From an uncultured Lysobacter sp. (GTDB lineage: Bacteria; Pseudomonadota; Gammaproteobacteria; Xanthomonadales; Xanthomonadaceae), in assembly GCA_943913335.1 (NCBI GenBank), contig CALTXS010000043.1, forward strand, positions 1-7,255: a DNA stretch of 7,255 nt, read 5' to 3'. Shown here in pieces: positions 6,075 through 7,255 of this stretch. Both the position numbers and the translations under genes were made by a program. The notes below the pieces were generated by a model, which worked only from the letters and a program-made list of their open reading frames with translations, was not told the origin of the DNA and ran no database searches. Positions within the stretch are counted from its first letter, which is position 1, and every line of letters starts with the position of its first letter.

Positions 6075-6109
6075 TGGGGACGGAGGGAATTAATTTCCCT
6101 TAACAATTG
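6073..6109 (+). repeat. REP element, copy 3, fused to speE stop and RAYT 3' end
   Basis: Reads AATGGGGACGGAGGG...CCCTTAACAATTG. It overlaps the speE TAA by two bases and, on the opposite strand, encodes the RAYT C-terminal residues IVKGN and its TAA (6090-6092). It has the GGAG head (6082-6085) and can form a stem, GGGAA (6085-6089) with TTCCC (6095-6099) around TTAAT. No second inverted copy was found on the 5' side of the RAYT gene. Confidence 0.85.
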
Positions 6110-6791
6110 GCGGCCGACCGCGGTTGCGCGCCACGCTGTCGCGCCCCAGAGTTGCCGCCACCATGGCCTGAAAACGCTGCCCGCCAAAGGCTCTCTCCTT
6201 GGCGGCGTAGCGGCGGATGGCATCCAGATCGTCGGCACTCGTACCCAGCTCCAACCAGCGCCGGTATGTCAGGCCCCGCTCGCTGCGATCCGACCCGAGC
6301 CCGAGATACGCTGGATGCGTGGTCAGTCGCTCATCCGTCGTCAGACCGAGATGGTGCCCCGCACTCGACCACCGGTACGCCGCAGGATCCGCGACTAGCG
6401 CCGCCCGCACGGGATTCAACTCGATATAACGCATCACCGCCAGCACATGCCGCGGCGACGTATCGACCAGACACGATTTGTACCGCCCCTGCCACAGGGT
6501 GCCGGTGCGCAGATGCCGCGCGTTGAAATACTGCACATAGCATTGACCGGATACCCGCATCGCCTTCGCCAGGGATAAGGGTTCGGGGCCCGGCGTGAGC
6601 AGCAGATGCACGTGATTACTCATCAGCACGAAGGCATGCATCGCGACCCGCTGTTCACCGCACGCCTCACACAGCAGCCGCATGTAGGTGTGGCGATCTA
6701 CGTCGTCGACAAAAATCGCGCCACGATTGACGCCCCGCTGAACCACATGCAACGGAACCCCCGGAATCATCATTCGCGGTTGACGAGGCAT
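6090..6791 (-). CDS. REP-associated tyrosine transposase (RAYT, TnpA-REP, Y1 family)
   Basis: Single-strand DNA transposase of the IS200/IS605-related Y1 HUH superfamily that acts on REP sequences; 233 aa, normal length and apparently intact. Visible: the N-terminal MPRQPRMMIPGVPLHVVQRG with the family phrase HVVQRGVNR (about 15-23), the metal-binding HUH-type motif SNHVHLLLTP (H60 and H62), the GTLWQGRYKS loop (97-106), and RYIELNPVRAALV (121-133) with the probable catalytic tyrosine Y122, then YRWSSAGHH. The ATG at 6791 begins the conserved family N-terminus but has no clear Shine-Dalgarno; an in-frame ATG at 6821 would add 10 residues. The C-terminus ARNRGRPPIVKGN ends inside the REP, so gene and target are physically fused. 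Convergent with speE; no second transposase, passenger gene or target-site duplication is visible. RAYTs are usually domesticated single-copy genes that spread REPs and REPINs in the genome. Confidence 0.92.
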   Translation of the reverse strand: MPRQPRMMIPGVPLHVVQRGVNRGAIFVDDVDRHTYMRLLCEACGEQRVAMHAFVLMSNHVHLLLTPGPEPLSLAKAMRVSGQCYVQYFNARHLRTGTLWQGRYKSCLVDTSPRHVLAVMRYIELNPVRAALVADPAAYRWSSAGHHLGLTTDERLTTHPAYLGLGSDRSERGLTYRRWLELGTSADDLDAIRRYAAKERAFGGQRFQAMVAATLGRDSVARNRGRPPIVKGN

Positions 6792-6931
6792 CGGGTACGC
6801 TCGATTAGAAGTCGAACCCATACAATGCCCGCGCCCGCAGCCCGTGATTATCAGCATTTGTCGAAGGCCAGTGTCGGCGTCGGGTGCCATATCGGCCGAC
6901 CAACGCACCGTTCACAACGGAGACTCATCCG

Positions 6932-7255
6932 ATGAAATCGTTACTAGCACCGGCTCTCACACTCGCGCTCTGCGTGTCGATGGCACCGCGGCTCGCCAAC
7001 GCCGATCAGTTCGAATACAACACCCTGAAGGACGCCGTAGCCGCGATGCAGATCGTCAACATGGCCAGGCAGGTCAAGTACTATTGCGCACCCTGCGGTG
7101 ACAAACAGGCCCGCAACGCCACCGTGGACAGTACGGGCATCGCGTTGGTTTGGGATCCGGTCGGGCCTTCGAGCAATAGACCCTACGTTGCCGACGGAAG
7201 GCAGTACTGGGAGCTGGAAATTAATGGCAAGCCCGTGGATTTGGCTTACATTTAC
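6932..7255 (+). CDS. Secreted protein of unknown function, N-terminal part (3' end outside window)
   Basis: I do not recognise this gene. 108 codons are visible with no stop before the window end. The first 24 residues (MKSLLAPALTLALCVSMAPR then LANA) form a Sec signal peptide, with probable cleavage after ANA, before DQ. C14 lacks a proper lipobox, so it is probably not a lipoprotein. The mature part begins DQFEYNTLKDAVAAMQIVN, has KYYCAPCGDKQARN with a CxxC pair (C52 and C55), and then YWELEINGKPVDLAYIY. The CxxC could form a disulfide or bind metal; the surrounding sequence does not look like a thioredoxin. The ATG at 6932 has GGAG at 6919-6922. The 140-nt gap to the divergent RAYT gene has a TACAAT (6821-6826) that could be a -10, without a matching -35. 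Periplasmic or extracellular location is inferred. Confidence 0.75.
   Translation, partial: MKSLLAPALTLALCVSMAPRLANADQFEYNTLKDAVAAMQIVNMARQVKYYCAPCGDKQARNATVDSTGIALVWDPVGPSSNRPYVADGRQYWELEINGKPVDLAYIY

Noticed and set aside
6821..6826. TACAAT as a promoter for the secreted protein gene
   Set aside because: No -35 element at a proper distance and a long leader of over 100 nt; too weak to list as a separate feature.
7085..7096. CAPC as a thioredoxin active site
   Set aside because: The surrounding residues lack the WxxWCxxC context and thioredoxin fold motifs; only a CxxC pair is shared.

Overview
The window looks like a core-genome segment of a gammaproteobacterium of the order Lysobacterales (Xanthomonadaceae/Lysobacteraceae group). 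This rests on the divergent speA-speE pair, a spermidine synthase whose sequence resembles the Xanthomonas form as I remember it (including an unusual GGGDCGTLREVLKH cofactor motif), the argS-SPOR gene pair, high GC content, and GGAG-headed REP repeats with their own RAYT transposase. The genus cannot be set by eye.

Layout. (1) Bases 1-2113, all on +: the 3' end of argS (arginyl-tRNA synthetase), then a membrane-anchored SPOR-domain protein (FtsN-like, peptidoglycan binding), then a small NADPH-dependent FMN reductase. They are closely spaced and probably co-transcribed. (2) Bases 2115-2235: two inverted copies of a 38-nt repeat around a 45-nt loop (a REPIN), lying exactly between convergent genes. 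(3) Bases 2214-5094, on -: an NAD(P)-dependent beta-hydroxyacid dehydrogenase and, upstream of it, speA (biosynthetic arginine decarboxylase). They are separated by 115 nt of degenerate hexamer and heptamer repeats. (4) Bases 5095-5231: the divergent speA/speE promoter region. (5) Bases 5232-6074, on +: speE (spermidine synthase). (6) Bases 6073-6791: a third copy of the same repeat fused to the 3' end of a complete RAYT (REP-associated tyrosine transposase) gene on -. (7) Bases 6932-7255, on +: the start of a secreted protein of unknown function, cut off by the window end.

How the genes work together. SpeA makes agmatine from arginine, which other enzymes convert to putrescine. SpeE adds an aminopropyl group to putrescine to give spermidine. 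The two genes are divergent, so they may be co-regulated. The argS-SPOR-reductase cluster looks like housekeeping. No stretch over 300 nt lacks a gene.

The most interesting part is the REP/RAYT system. Three REP copies share at least 34 of 37 positions, and each lies on a gene's stop codon. One supplies the last residues and stop codon of the dehydrogenase. One overlaps the speE stop and also encodes the last residues and stop of the transposase itself. One begins 2 nt after the reductase stop. The loop of the REPIN weakly resembles the 3' end of the RAYT gene, suggesting the REPIN may be a collapsed RAYT element. REP/RAYT systems as a class are known. The stop-codon placement and the possible RAYT remnant are the parts worth pursuing.
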